A DNA stretch of 64,000 nt, from the NCBI RefSeq assembly GCF_004358425.1, contig NZ_CP037948.1:2046001-2110000 (forward strand), written 5' to 3'. Below the pieces are notes generated by a model. The model saw only the letters and a program-made list of their open reading frames with translations. It was not told where the DNA came from and ran no database searches. Shown here one piece after another: positions 18,795-27,617 of the stretch. Every line of letters starts with the position of its first letter. Within the stretch, counting starts at the first letter, position 1. The DNA is from Qipengyuania sediminis (GTDB lineage: Bacteria; Pseudomonadota; Alphaproteobacteria; Sphingomonadales; Sphingomonadaceae). Both the position numbers and the translations under genes were made by a program.

Positions 18795-19372
18795 GCCGCC
18801 ACCTCCGCAAGGCGGTCGCCGCGCAAGCGGTAGCGCGCCCCCGTTTGCGGGCAGCGCCCTTCCCCCTCGCCGCTGAGCGGGAGTTCCAGACGATGGCCCG
18901 CGGCGCTCATCCAGCCAATTTGACGCGCCGGGACGCCCACCACCAGCGCGTAATCAGGCACATCGGCGTTCACCACGGCACCTGCACCGACAAAGGCGAA
19001 GCGGCCGATGGTCACGCCGCACACGACCGTACAATTGGCGCCGAGCGTCGCACCTTGACGAACGCGGGTGTCCCGATACTCGTCCTTGCGGCTGACATGG
19101 CTGCGGGGATTGTAGACATTGGTAAACACCATGCTTGGGCCGCAGAACACATCGTCTTCCAGATGCACGTTATCGTAGATCGAAACGTTGTTCTGCACCT
19201 TGACGTTGTTGCCGATGGTCACGTTGTTGGCGACGAAGACATTCTGCCCGAAGGAGCAACCGCTACCGATCACTGCCCCGGCGCTGATATGGCTGAAATG
19301 CCAGACGCGGGTCCCCTCGCCAAGAACCGCGCCGTCATCGACAATTGCGCTTTCGTGGACCACGGCGGGCAT
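18791..19372 (-). CDS. wbpD: UDP-2-acetamido-3-amino-2,3-dideoxy-D-glucuronate N-acetyltransferase (WbpD)
   Basis: A 193-residue left-handed beta-helix acetyltransferase with hexapeptide repeats over most of its length ([40 protein letters not shown]). The diagnostic WbpD segments [17 protein letters not shown] and [12 protein letters not shown] are present. It ends with the short zinc-ribbon-like tail [10 protein letters not shown] seen in WbpD. It acetylates the 3-amino group from acetyl-CoA to give UDP-GlcNAc(3NAc)A. It lies eight bases below wbpB and overlaps wbpE by four bases. Family and pathway step are well supported by sequence and order. Confidence 0.93.
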   Translation of the reverse strand: MPAVVHESAIVDDGAVLGEGTRVWHFSHISAGAVIGSGCSFGQNVFVANNVTIGNNVKVQNNVSIYDNVHLEDDVFCGPSMVFTNVYNPRSHVSRKDEYRDTRVRQGATLGANCTVVCGVTIGRFAFVGAGAVVNADVPDYALVVGVPARQIGWMSAAGHRLELPLSGEGEGRCPQTGARYRLRGDRLAEVAA

Positions 19373-19380
19373 CGCTGGTC

Positions 19381-20415
19381 TCAGTATTCCAGCGGCAGTG
19401 AAATGGTGCGGCCGTCCCGCGCGGACAGATAGGTCGCGATCAGCAGCTCGAGCGACTTCAGCCCTTCGCGACCGTCGGTTTCCGCCTCGGCCTCGCCCCG
19501 CAGCGTCCTGATGACGTTGTCGTAATAGGCGCCGTGGCCAAAGCCATACACGCTTTCAGTGGCGTAGCTGGCATCGGCGATTTGGCTGTCGTAATCGCGC
19601 TCGTCGGCGAATTGCCAGTGTTCGATCTGGTTCACCGCAACGCCGCCGACCCGTACCGAGCCCTTGGCGCCAAGCACCGTGATCGACCCTTCCAAGTTCT
19701 GCGGATAGGTCAGCATGGTCACGTTCATACTGCCAAGCGCGCCCGATCGCCAACGGATGCTGAGGACCCCGGTGTCCTCTACCTGAATGTCGCGTTCCAG
19801 AGTCGCGGTCATGGCATGGACACTTGCCACCGGGCCGATCAGCCAGTCGAGCAGATCGACATAGTGGCTTGCCTGATTCATGAAGGCGCCGCCGTCGACC
19901 TCCCATGTTCCGCGCCAATCGGCGCTGTCGTAATAAGCCTGGGGCCGGGTCCAGAAGACGTTGACATTGACCATGTAGATCCGGCCGAAGCGGCCTTCCG
20001 CAATCGCGCGCTTGAGCAGTTGAAGCGTCGCGTTCTTGCGATTCTGCTTGACCACGAAGAGCTTAACCTGCGCGCGGTCGCAAGCCTTCACCATGGCCAG
20101 GCCGTCCTGCCAGCGGGTCGCCATCGGCTTTTCCGTGACGACGTGCTTTCCGGCTTCGGCGCATTCGATCGCCTGCCAGGGATGGAGGCCTGACGGCGTG
20201 CAAAGGATGACGGCATCGCACGATCCGTTCCGCAGCAGGTCCGAAAGCGTCGTGTGCGGACGCGCGCCCGTGCGCTCGGCCGCGGCCTCCAGGGCAGCGG
20301 GGTCGATATCGCATACGTCGGTGATACGGGCAGCACCGGCATGGGCATTCAGCGCTTCGATGTGCCGCGCCGAAATACGGCCGCAGCCAACCAACCCAAA
20401 GGAAATGGGGTTCAT
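19381..20415 (-). CDS. wbpB: UDP-N-acetyl-D-glucosaminuronate 3-dehydrogenase (WbpB, Gfo/Idh/MocA family)
   Basis: A 344-residue NAD-dependent dehydrogenase: Rossmann loop [17 protein letters not shown], the EKPMATRW motif, and the substrate-side helix [17 protein letters not shown], all as in WbpB/WlbA. These enzymes oxidise the 3-hydroxyl of UDP-GlcNAcA. In the Pseudomonas pathway the bound NADH is re-oxidised by 2-oxoglutarate, releasing 2-hydroxyglutarate. The start is supported by an AGAAGG Shine-Dalgarno sequence just upstream of the ATG. It sits between wbpI and wbpD. Whether this particular enzyme uses 2-oxoglutarate is inferred from family. Confidence 0.92.
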   Translation of the reverse strand: MNPISFGLVGCGRISARHIEALNAHAGAARITDVCDIDPAALEAAAERTGARPHTTLSDLLRNGSCDAVILCTPSGLHPWQAIECAEAGKHVVTEKPMATRWQDGLAMVKACDRAQVKLFVVKQNRKNATLQLLKRAIAEGRFGRIYMVNVNVFWTRPQAYYDSADWRGTWEVDGGAFMNQASHYVDLLDWLIGPVASVHAMTATLERDIQVEDTGVLSIRWRSGALGSMNVTMLTYPQNLEGSITVLGAKGSVRVGGVAVNQIEHWQFADERDYDSQIADASYATESVYGFGHGAYYDNVIRTLRGEAEAETDGREGLKSLELLIATYLSARDGRTISLPLEY

Positions 20416-20471
20416 TACCTTCTCTTTCGTCGAGCCGCGCTCAATAGAGGGGCCGAGGCCTCATTCAACCC

Positions 20472-21617
20472 TTAAAGCGGCGGCGGGGCGGGGCTGAGAT
20501 AAGCCCCGGGGCGATGCAGCGTGGCGCGATCGGGCAGCGCGAGGAGGGTATCGACGATGCGTTCACCGGCGTATCCATCCCACAGCGGGGGCACTGTGCC
20601 GGCTTTCCATCGCCCGGCAAGCAGGTGCCGCATCCAGGGTGCAATCATCGTCGGATCGGTGCCGATGAGCTCGTTGGTACCCATGGTCACCGTTTCAGGC
20701 CTTTCGGTGGTGTCGCGCAGCGTCATGCAGGGCACGCCCAGCACCGTCGCTTCCTCTGTAATACCGCCACTGTCGGTGATCACCACACGGGCGTGTTCGA
20801 CCAGATAGTTGAATTCGAGATAGCCGAGCGGTTCGACGGCATGGATATTGGCGGGCACGCGCCCCAGCGCCCGCAGGGTGGAGGCGGTACGCGGATGCAC
20901 GGGGAAGACGACGGGAAGGCCGCCGGCGCTTTCGCCGATCGTGCTTACGAAGGCTTCGAGACGTTGCGGATCGTCGACATTGGCGGGTCGGTGCAGCGTC
21001 ACCACGACATATCCGCCCGCACCAAGACCGAGCGCTTGCCAGAATGCGGGCGGCGCGAAGCGGCTGCGATTGGCGAGAAGCGTATCGATCATCGTGTTGC
21101 CCACGAAAAAGATCGCTTCGCGCGGCACGCCCGACTGGCGAAGCCCCTCGCTGGCAGTATCGCTGGTGGTGAAGAACCAGTCGGTCACTGCATCGGTCGC
21201 CAACCGATTGATCTCTTCGGGCATGTTCCAATCGCCCGACCGGATACCTGCCTCGACATGCGCCACCGGGACGTGCAGCTTTTGCGCGGTGATCGCACAG
21301 GCCATGGTGCTGGTGACGTCACCCACCACCAGGCAGAGATCGGCGCGGCGTTCCAGCAGCACCGCTTCATATCGCTGCATGATTGCGCCCGTTTGCTCGG
21401 CCTGGGTTCCTGAACCGACCTCGAGATTGCGATCGGGTTCGGGAATGCCAAGCTGCGAGAAGAACATCGCCGACAGCCTTGGATCGTAATGCTGCCCGGT
21501 GTGAATCAAGCGATAGGCAATGGCAGCGCCTTCGGCCGCACGCCGGCGCATTGCCGCGATGATCGGCGCGACTTTGACGAAATTGGGCCGGGTTCCGGCG
21601 ATAACGTCCACGAGCAT
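20472..21617 (-). CDS. wbpI: UDP-2,3-diacetamido-2,3-dideoxyglucuronate 2-epimerase (WbpI-like; UDP-GlcNAc 2-epimerase superfamily)
   Basis: A 381-residue non-hydrolysing 2-epimerase. Landmarks are VIAGTRPNFVKVAPIIAAM at the N-terminus, VVGDVTSTMACAITAQKL, the catalytic VEAGIRSGDWNMPEEINR, and the UDP-binding DSGGITEEATVLGVPCMTLR with TERPETVTMGTNELIG. The NFVKVAP and TMGTN wording fits the WbpI branch better than WecB, whose version in this window (at 43.7 kb) reads differently. It should convert UDP-GlcNAc(3NAc)A to UDP-ManNAc(3NAc)A. The start at 21617 is where family similarity begins; the open frame upstream runs into the next gene. Its place directly above wbpB supports the specific call. 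Confidence 0.86.
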   Translation of the reverse strand: MLVDVIAGTRPNFVKVAPIIAAMRRRAAEGAAIAYRLIHTGQHYDPRLSAMFFSQLGIPEPDRNLEVGSGTQAEQTGAIMQRYEAVLLERRADLCLVVGDVTSTMACAITAQKLHVPVAHVEAGIRSGDWNMPEEINRLATDAVTDWFFTTSDTASEGLRQSGVPREAIFFVGNTMIDTLLANRSRFAPPAFWQALGLGAGGYVVVTLHRPANVDDPQRLEAFVSTIGESAGGLPVVFPVHPRTASTLRALGRVPANIHAVEPLGYLEFNYLVEHARVVITDSGGITEEATVLGVPCMTLRDTTERPETVTMGTNELIGTDPTMIAPWMRHLLAGRWKAGTVPPLWDGYAGERIVDTLLALPDRATLHRPGAYLSPAPPPL

Positions 21618-21651
21618 GGGGCGGGCCTTCACACGGCGAGATCGGAGCGCT

Positions 21652-22767
21652 TTATCGCGCGATCGCGCGCAAGTCACCGGACGGGATCGAGAGCGCTTCG
21701 AGCAAGGCGCGGCAATTGGTATCGCGGTCGTGCCGGGCCGCGGCCGTCGCCAGTGCCGCGCGGGAATGACGCTCCAGCGCGTGCGGGTCAGCGACATAGC
21801 TGCGCACCGCCCCTGCGATCGCTTCGGCATTGCGAACCGGGACCAGCCGGCCGTTCACCCCGTCTGCGACGCTGTCGGGAATGGCGCCGACGGGCGTCGC
21901 GATGATTGGCAGCCCCTCAGCCAGCGCCTCCATCACCACATTTGGGAACCCCTCGGCGTGCGAAGGCAGGATGAAGAGGTCGGCGCGCCCCATCTCGGCC
22001 GCCAAATCCTCGCGCCCGAGCCAGCCAGTCACCGTAAGCCGACCCGCAAGATCGGGCTCGGCAGCAGCGGCGCGCGCATCTTCGAGCAAGCTTCCCCCAC
22101 CCGCCAGCGTCAAGCGGATCGCGGTGCCTTCCCGGACCAGCGAGCGAGCAGCGGCGATGAGCTCGGGGACCCCCTTCTCGACCGTCATCCATCCCGCGAA
22201 GAGAAGATGCAGGGGGCGATCGGCAGGAAAGGTGCGCACATCGGGCGCGTGTGCGGGCGCGCCCAGCCAATTGGGCACGACAGCGATCTGTTCCGCCTTC
22301 GCCCCCGCCTCGGTTAACAAGGAAATCCAGCTGTCGCCCTGGACACCGATCCGGTGAGGCAATCGAAGCAGCAGCCGCGCCGTCAACCGGAACAGCGGCG
22401 AGCGACGATAGAGCGTATGAAAATGACCGGAGCGGATCATCAGAACGCTCGGCTTGCCGCAAGCGCGCGCGACAGCCGCCATGATCGCGCGCTCGACAAA
22501 GCTCGCGCCTGCCCCGGCGAAGAGGATCACGCCGCGGTTCGCGGGCGCCCCGACCTCGCGCACCAAGCGCAGCAGCCGGGACGCTGCGCGCGCAATCCGC
22601 ACCCGCGCAGGCGGCACCGGGAAGTTGGATTGCGCCGTGTCGATCCAGGTCACCGCGATCCCTTGTCCGGCTGCGAACGCCGCGAAGCCGGTCGTAGCGG
22701 TCAGCTGCCCGCCGGCATGCGCGATATTGGGCGATCCGGGTTCCGGGCCCACGAAGATCAGGCGCAT
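21652..22767 (-). CDS. Glycosyltransferase family 4
   Basis: A 371-residue GT-B transferase starting MRLIFVGPEPGSPNIAHAGG, with a donor-binding C-terminal half: LLFAGWMTVEKGVPELI, LTVTGWLGREDLAAEM, FILPSHAEGFPNVVMEALA and GLPIIATPVGAIPD. These are the classic GT4 EX7E-type elements. A GTG nine codons upstream is also possible, but the ATG begins the first beta strand. It stands between a methyltransferase and wbpI with gaps of 52 and 34 bases. It should add one residue of the repeat unit at the inner membrane; the donor is unknown. Confidence 0.87.
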   Translation of the reverse strand: MRLIFVGPEPGSPNIAHAGGQLTATTGFAAFAAGQGIAVTWIDTAQSNFPVPPARVRIARAASRLLRLVREVGAPANRGVILFAGAGASFVERAIMAAVARACGKPSVLMIRSGHFHTLYRRSPLFRLTARLLLRLPHRIGVQGDSWISLLTEAGAKAEQIAVVPNWLGAPAHAPDVRTFPADRPLHLLFAGWMTVEKGVPELIAAARSLVREGTAIRLTLAGGGSLLEDARAAAAEPDLAGRLTVTGWLGREDLAAEMGRADLFILPSHAEGFPNVVMEALAEGLPIIATPVGAIPDSVADGVNGRLVPVRNAEAIAGAVRSYVADPHALERHSRAALATAAARHDRDTNCRALLEALSIPSGDLRAIAR

Positions 22768-22819
22768 ATCGCAGTCTTTCGTCGCAGCCTGCACGATGAC
22801 GGGCCGGTGGGCGCGCGGG

Positions 22820-23779
22820 CTATGCGGTCATCGGTTTGCGGGCTGACATCGCCGCGCCATGCGAATAGCTGCCGCTGCGTCCGAGAAAGGCATAGAATGC
22901 TTGCCAAAAGAAGCGATGGAACACCGATGGTCGATCGGGCCCGTCGAAGCGATCGCTTACCGGCAAATGTTTCGCCGCGGCCAGCAGGGCTGCAGCTTTC
23001 TTGCGGCGCAGCGGATATTCATCGAGCAGCTCGGCGCGGTATTTCGCGCAGGCTAGTGCGTCGCGGAAGCCCATCGGGGGATAGCTGCCGACCGGCTCCA
23101 GACCGAACTTGTCAAACCAGGACAGCGTTTCGCCAAAAGTGTGGTCACTTTTGTGCGGGTGGCAATACTGGTCGTAGAAGACCGCGATCTCTTCGGGCGT
23201 CATCTCGGCTTCGGGCTTGGTCCCGTACAGGCGGTGTGCGACTTCGAAGCGCTTTTCGAAATCTTCGCCCGCGATCCGGCTGACCTTGTCCTTCTGCAGA
23301 TTGTGCCGCCAGTGGCCATAGACGTTGTACAGGAAAATCGCGACGTAACCGCCCGGGCGGCACACGCGCACCATCTCGCTAAAGCCGCGCAGCGGATCGT
23401 CGGTATGGTGCAGGACACCCCAGGATACGACGATATCGAACGAATCATCGGGAAAGGGCATGGCAAGAAGGTTGCCCTTCACCGGCGTGAAGCGGTCGAA
23501 CTGCTCTTCCTGCGCCACGCGCACCGCGGTTTCGAGCGAGGCGTCGCTGCCGTCCAGACCGACGAACTCCGCCACGCCAAGGTTCTTGGCGGCAAGCATG
23601 CTGCGATTGCCCGTGCCGCATCCCACATCGAGGAAGCGCGCGCCTTTCATGGCCTGCTCCAGCCCCAAGAACCGATAGCGGCACAGCTCGAGCGCGAACC
23701 GGCGCTTACGCTCCTCTTTCGTCCATTGGGGGAAGGGATGCGCGAGATACATCGCGCGAACTTTTGGCAATACTTCCAT
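22820..23779 (-). CDS. Class I SAM-dependent methyltransferase
   Basis: A 319-residue protein with a central Rossmann-like SAM-binding domain: motif I FLDVGCGTGNRSMLAAKNLG (about 49 to 68), an acidic residue in VGLDGSDAS, DIVVSWGVLHHTDD as motif IV, and RVCRPGGYVAIFLYNVYG as the post-motif strand. The long C-terminal part (HLYNVYGHWRH onward) is typical of sugar or lipid methyltransferases in surface-polysaccharide loci. It likely O-methylates a sugar. It is encoded 18 bases below the glutaminase-less asparagine synthase. The acceptor cannot be told from sequence. Confidence 0.82.
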   Translation of the reverse strand: MEVLPKVRAMYLAHPFPQWTKEERKRRFALELCRYRFLGLEQAMKGARFLDVGCGTGNRSMLAAKNLGVAEFVGLDGSDASLETAVRVAQEEQFDRFTPVKGNLLAMPFPDDSFDIVVSWGVLHHTDDPLRGFSEMVRVCRPGGYVAIFLYNVYGHWRHNLQKDKVSRIAGEDFEKRFEVAHRLYGTKPEAEMTPEEIAVFYDQYCHPHKSDHTFGETLSWFDKFGLEPVGSYPPMGFRDALACAKYRAELLDEYPLRRKKAAALLAAAKHLPVSDRFDGPDRPSVFHRFFWQAFYAFLGRSGSYSHGAAMSARKPMTA

Positions 23780-23797
23780 GGTTTTTCGTATGCGCCT

Positions 23798-25579
23798 TTA
23801 CTGGCGCAAGGATTTGAGCCAGAATTCAATCACAAGTCGCGACCAGATTGCGTAGAGCCCGCCTATGCGCAAGGAATTTTTGTCGCGCAACAAGCGGGCC
23901 GGCAGCTCCCGTGCGGTGGCTGTCCACGGTGCTTCCTCCGCGTCCCGCGGGACCGACAGGACTGCCTGCCCGCCGTCTTCCTGAAGAAGCGCCTGGAGGG
24001 GCGGCTGGAACCCGCTCTTGCGCCGATAGGCGAAGGCCCGGCCGAGCGGGCTTGCCGCGACCATGTCCTTGAGCAGTGGCTTTGCCTGGCCATCGCGCAT
24101 CAGCAGACGGGCCGGCATTGTCCGGCCGATCTCCACCATGTTGGGCATCAGAAAGGGGTAGGCGGTAGCGGCCTTGCCCGCATGCGACCATTGTCCGGTC
24201 TTGGCGGCGAACTGCGCGACCGCGATAAGGCATGCATCCGATACGATCACCTCGCCCATGGGCGATCCGAGCGCCCCGCCCGTCAGCGAACGAAGCAAGG
24301 CGAGCGCTTCGTCCTCGATGGCAAGCCACTCGTCGCGGTTGAGATCGAGAAGCGCCGAATAGACAGGATTTGCGCACATGTGGCCAAGCGCAGCGCTGGC
24401 CCGCCGCGGGGTCCGCGCCAGCCCCTTCAAAGGCCGCAAAGCGCGGCTGCTTTCCCACGGCAGCGCCGCGCAATATGCCGACCTGGCCAGGGGTGAGAGC
24501 GCGCGCAATCTGTGGAGCGGTGACCATGATCCTACGTGCGCCAGGCTGCCGAAGCCGAACCATGCATCCCCGCCTGTGCCATCGACCAGTGTCGTGGGGC
24601 CGCTCGCGGCGAGGATCGCCGAGCCGAGCGCGAATGTCGGAATGATGGAGAAGTCGAGCGTGGGTAGAGCATAGGCGCCCACCCTTTCGACAATATCAGC
24701 GGAGGTAGTCTGGTCCTGAATACTCGCAAGTTCGATGCCGATGGTTGCGGCGGCATCGCGTGCAATCGCGAGTTCCGGGTCGTCACGACCGACAGCGTAG
24801 AACCACCCCTTGCTGATGGTTCCGGCTTCCGCGCCGCGAAGCGCCAGCAGCGCCGAATCGACGCCGCCGCTGAACAACAAATCGCGTGGTCCGTCGATCA
24901 GGGCCAGATTGCGATCGAGTGCGGCTCCGATCGCTGCGCGGGTCTCGGCCGCGTCGCGCCGATGGTCCGGGCGATGGGAATAGTCGATATATGCGCGCGT
25001 GCGCGGCGGCTTGCCGGCGGCAAGCTCGGTCACATGCCCGATCGGGATCCGCCGGACGTCCTGCAAGATCGTCCGTTGGCCATAATTCGCGCCAAAGCGA
25101 ACGATTTCGCCGAGGCCAAGGCGATCGAGCCGAGCGCTGCGGGCTGCGGCTATCGCCTGGGGGCGGTTGGCGATAAGGAGATGACCGCGATGCTCGACCA
25201 CATAAAGCGTCGTCGCGCCCGCACCGCTTGCGAAGAACAGCCAGCCCTCGCGGTCGCGAAACAGGATGCAATCATCAAAGGCCGGCCAGGCCGAGCCTGC
25301 CCTGACCGCAGGGGCCAGGGCATCGAGCGCGGCCCCCGTAGCGATGCTCGCATAATCGCCGCGCCGCTTGTCCCAGAACAGCGGTGTGCCGAGCGACCAG
25401 AGGCTGGCGCGCTCCCCGATGATCGAATGAGAGGCGGTGATGGCCCACCCATCCGATGATGCGCGGGGCGGCGCGCCGAATTGATCGCGAAAGGTTGCCG
25501 CCGCCGCGCCGCCGTCGCCCCCATAGCCGATGGCAAAGACCCCGTGGACGAGGCGATCGGGTGGTGCGGGCGCTGCCAT
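23798..25579 (-). CDS. Asparagine synthase-related protein lacking the glutaminase cysteine, copy 3
   Basis: A 593-residue protein with an N-terminal region that keeps only weak traces of the AsnB glutaminase fold (LYVVEHRGHLLIANRP, DVRRIPIGHVTEL) and starts MAAPAPPDRL, so the catalytic Cys2 is missing. The synthase domain is intact: PP-loop LLFSGGVDSALL (about 235 to 246), LVDGTGGDAWFGFG and the C-terminal RRKSGFQPPLQALL. It can probably adenylate a carboxylate but must take ammonia or another amine from elsewhere. Its ATG shares a base with the stop of the complete asparagine synthase upstream (TGATG). It may partner with that protein or use an amino-group nucleophile directly, as lasso cyclases and beta-lactam synthetase do. 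The function is unknown. Confidence 0.78.
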   Translation of the reverse strand: MAAPAPPDRLVHGVFAIGYGGDGGAAAATFRDQFGAPPRASSDGWAITASHSIIGERASLWSLGTPLFWDKRRGDYASIATGAALDALAPAVRAGSAWPAFDDCILFRDREGWLFFASGAGATTLYVVEHRGHLLIANRPQAIAAARSARLDRLGLGEIVRFGANYGQRTILQDVRRIPIGHVTELAAGKPPRTRAYIDYSHRPDHRRDAAETRAAIGAALDRNLALIDGPRDLLFSGGVDSALLALRGAEAGTISKGWFYAVGRDDPELAIARDAAATIGIELASIQDQTTSADIVERVGAYALPTLDFSIIPTFALGSAILAASGPTTLVDGTGGDAWFGFGSLAHVGSWSPLHRLRALSPLARSAYCAALPWESSRALRPLKGLARTPRRASAALGHMCANPVYSALLDLNRDEWLAIEDEALALLRSLTGGALGSPMGEVIVSDACLIAVAQFAAKTGQWSHAGKAATAYPFLMPNMVEIGRTMPARLLMRDGQAKPLLKDMVAASPLGRAFAYRRKSGFQPPLQALLQEDGGQAVLSVPRDAEEAPWTATARELPARLLRDKNSLRIGGLYAIWSRLVIEFWLKSLRQ

Positions 25580-27495
25580 CACCGGGGGCGTGCGGGACTG
25601 GCGTCGAGAAACTGCTGAGCCCAGGCCTCGAAGGCGATCGCGGTCCACAGGAGATTTATCTCGGTTTCGGCAAGCGCGGCCTTGCGGCTCCACAAGCTAT
25701 CGGCGCAGGCGGGATCGAAGATGCCGCGCTTCCTGATACCGGGAAGATACTGGTCGTGCACCCTTTCCTGCATTTCAGGATGAGCGAACATGGCCTGAAG
25801 CGGCACGCCGAACCCGGCTTTGGTGCGATAGACGAAATCCTCAGGGAAATGGCGCCGGGCAACGGCCTTTAGCGCGATCTTGGTATTGCGTTCGATCATG
25901 CCCCGGAGGTGAGGGGTCGCGCCCACCAGATCGCGCTGGGCCAGGCGGCGCACCTTGTCGACGAAGTCGTTGTCAAGGAAAGGGACGCGATTCTCCACTG
26001 AATGCGCCATGGTCATCTTGTCCTGACGGATCAGCAGTTCGGGCAGATAGGTGCGCGCTTCGTAATTGAGGCAGCGCGACAGCGTGTCGCCCGCCGCGTC
26101 GGCTATCAGCGCACCGCGAGCGGCTGTCGCCCGGTTGTGGTCGAAACCAGGCATAAGGGAGGCTGCAAGGGCCGGCGAGGTAAAGGCACTGGCACCGACG
26201 AACCAGGCGAGGTCGTCTGCCGCCCCGTCGTGACTCACGAAGCGCCGACGCAGCCGCGGGATTGCCGCGAGGAGGGGAAGCAGCGGTCCCAGGCGTGATC
26301 GGGCCTGGGCGTAGAAGAAGCGGGGATAGCCGCCCATGATCTCGTCCGCGCCTTCGCCGCTGAGGAGAACCTTTACGCTGCGCGCGGCGTTTTCGGTCAG
26401 CAGGTAAAGACCCAAGGAATTGGGATGATTGATCGGCGCTTCGAGATGCCAGGTCGCGCGTTCGAAATGGGCGCTGAAATAGCCGGGATCGAAGGTGTAT
26501 TTGTGAAGATTGACGTCCGCCTTTTGCGCGGCGGTGTCGATCCAGGGCTCTTCGGAAAAGGCTGGATCGCTGAACACCACTGAAAAGGCTTCGAGTCTGG
26601 CTCCGGCTGCTTCCCGTGCGAGCAGGTTGACGAGCGAGGAATCGATTCCGCCCGACAGCTGGCATCCTACCGGGACATCGGCGATCAGCTGGCGGCGGAC
26701 GCTATCTTCAAGCCACGCTTCGACTTCGCCGGCATCCTCCCCCGCCGCTGCCTGTGCAGGATAGCGCCAGAACGTCCGTTCCTTGACCGAGCCGTCTGCG
26801 GCGATCGTGAGATAGGTGCCCGGTCGGAGTTGCTCGACACCACGAAACAGAGTGCGCGTGTCGGCGACGTAACGGAAGAGGAGAAACTCATCGAGATGGC
26901 CCTCCATGAGCGCGGGCTTGAACTCCGGGAAGGCGAAGATGGATTTGAGCTCGGACGCGAAGACGAGGGTCTCGGCGCTGCGGCCGATATAGAGCGGTTT
27001 CACTCCGAACCGGTCGCGCGCCACGTGGACGACTCGCTGACTCAGATCGACGATGACGAAGGCGAACATGCCGTTAAGCACCGCGAGGGTCTTCTCGATC
27101 CCGTGACGCTCGTAATAGCGCAGGATCACCTCGGTATCGGTACGGCTGCGGAACGTGGCGCCCTCGCTTTCGAGCTGCCGGTGCAGGGCTTCGAAGTTAT
27201 AGATTTCGCCATTGAAGACGATGAAGCACGACCCGTCGTCGGTGCCCATCGGCTGGTGGCCGGCAGCGCTGAGGTCGATGATGCTGAGGCGATTGAAGCC
27301 CAGCCCCACATCCATTGGCTGATCGCCAGCCGGCGCTTCCCCGCTCGGCGCGACGGCGGTTCCAGTTTGCAGTGAAGCGAGCAGGAACCCCTGATCGTCG
27401 GGGCCGCGGTGGCGCTGCGCATTGGCTGCCGCGATCAGGCTCGCCGAAGTGATCGGCCGGCCTTTCAGGCCGACCGCAGCAACCAATCCGCACAT
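25579..27495 (-). CDS. asnB: Asparagine synthase (glutamine-hydrolysing)-like amidotransferase, copy 2
   Basis: A 638-residue enzyme with an intact Ntn glutaminase (MCGLVAAVG with Cys2, RHRGPDDQG, RLSIIDLSAAGHQPM, NGEIYNFEAL). The standard synthase PP-loop is QLSGGIDSSLVNLL, and LLSGEGADEIMGGYPRFF follows. A short stretch after the RHRGPDD motif (TGTAVAPSGEAPAGDQP) is inserted compared with the other copies. It should transfer glutamine nitrogen to a carboxylate, plausibly a uronic acid of this polysaccharide. It is translationally coupled to the glutaminase-less copy downstream and separated by 122 bases from the methyltransferase upstream. Confidence 0.88.
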   Translation of the reverse strand: MCGLVAAVGLKGRPITSASLIAAANAQRHRGPDDQGFLLASLQTGTAVAPSGEAPAGDQPMDVGLGFNRLSIIDLSAAGHQPMGTDDGSCFIVFNGEIYNFEALHRQLESEGATFRSRTDTEVILRYYERHGIEKTLAVLNGMFAFVIVDLSQRVVHVARDRFGVKPLYIGRSAETLVFASELKSIFAFPEFKPALMEGHLDEFLLFRYVADTRTLFRGVEQLRPGTYLTIAADGSVKERTFWRYPAQAAAGEDAGEVEAWLEDSVRRQLIADVPVGCQLSGGIDSSLVNLLAREAAGARLEAFSVVFSDPAFSEEPWIDTAAQKADVNLHKYTFDPGYFSAHFERATWHLEAPINHPNSLGLYLLTENAARSVKVLLSGEGADEIMGGYPRFFYAQARSRLGPLLPLLAAIPRLRRRFVSHDGAADDLAWFVGASAFTSPALAASLMPGFDHNRATAARGALIADAAGDTLSRCLNYEARTYLPELLIRQDKMTMAHSVENRVPFLDNDFVDKVRRLAQRDLVGATPHLRGMIERNTKIALKAVARRHFPEDFVYRTKAGFGVPLQAMFAHPEMQERVHDQYLPGIRKRGIFDPACADSLWSRKAALAETEINLLWTAIAFEAWAQQFLDASPARPR

Positions 27496-27617
27496 GCGTC
27501 ATACAATCCGTTCGAAGCTAGGCCCCGTAGGAGGATAACGCGGCGGCGACAACAGGTTGGGCGCGCCGGCCGCCGGCACCCTCGGGCGCCATCGACCGGC
27601 ATGGCGCGGCGCGCGAG

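Noticed and set aside
23798..25579. Lasso-peptide cyclase or beta-lactam synthetase gene cluster
   Set aside because: The glutaminase-less AsnB-like protein is suggestive, but there is no precursor peptide, RRE/transglutaminase-like B protein or transporter of such systems nearby.
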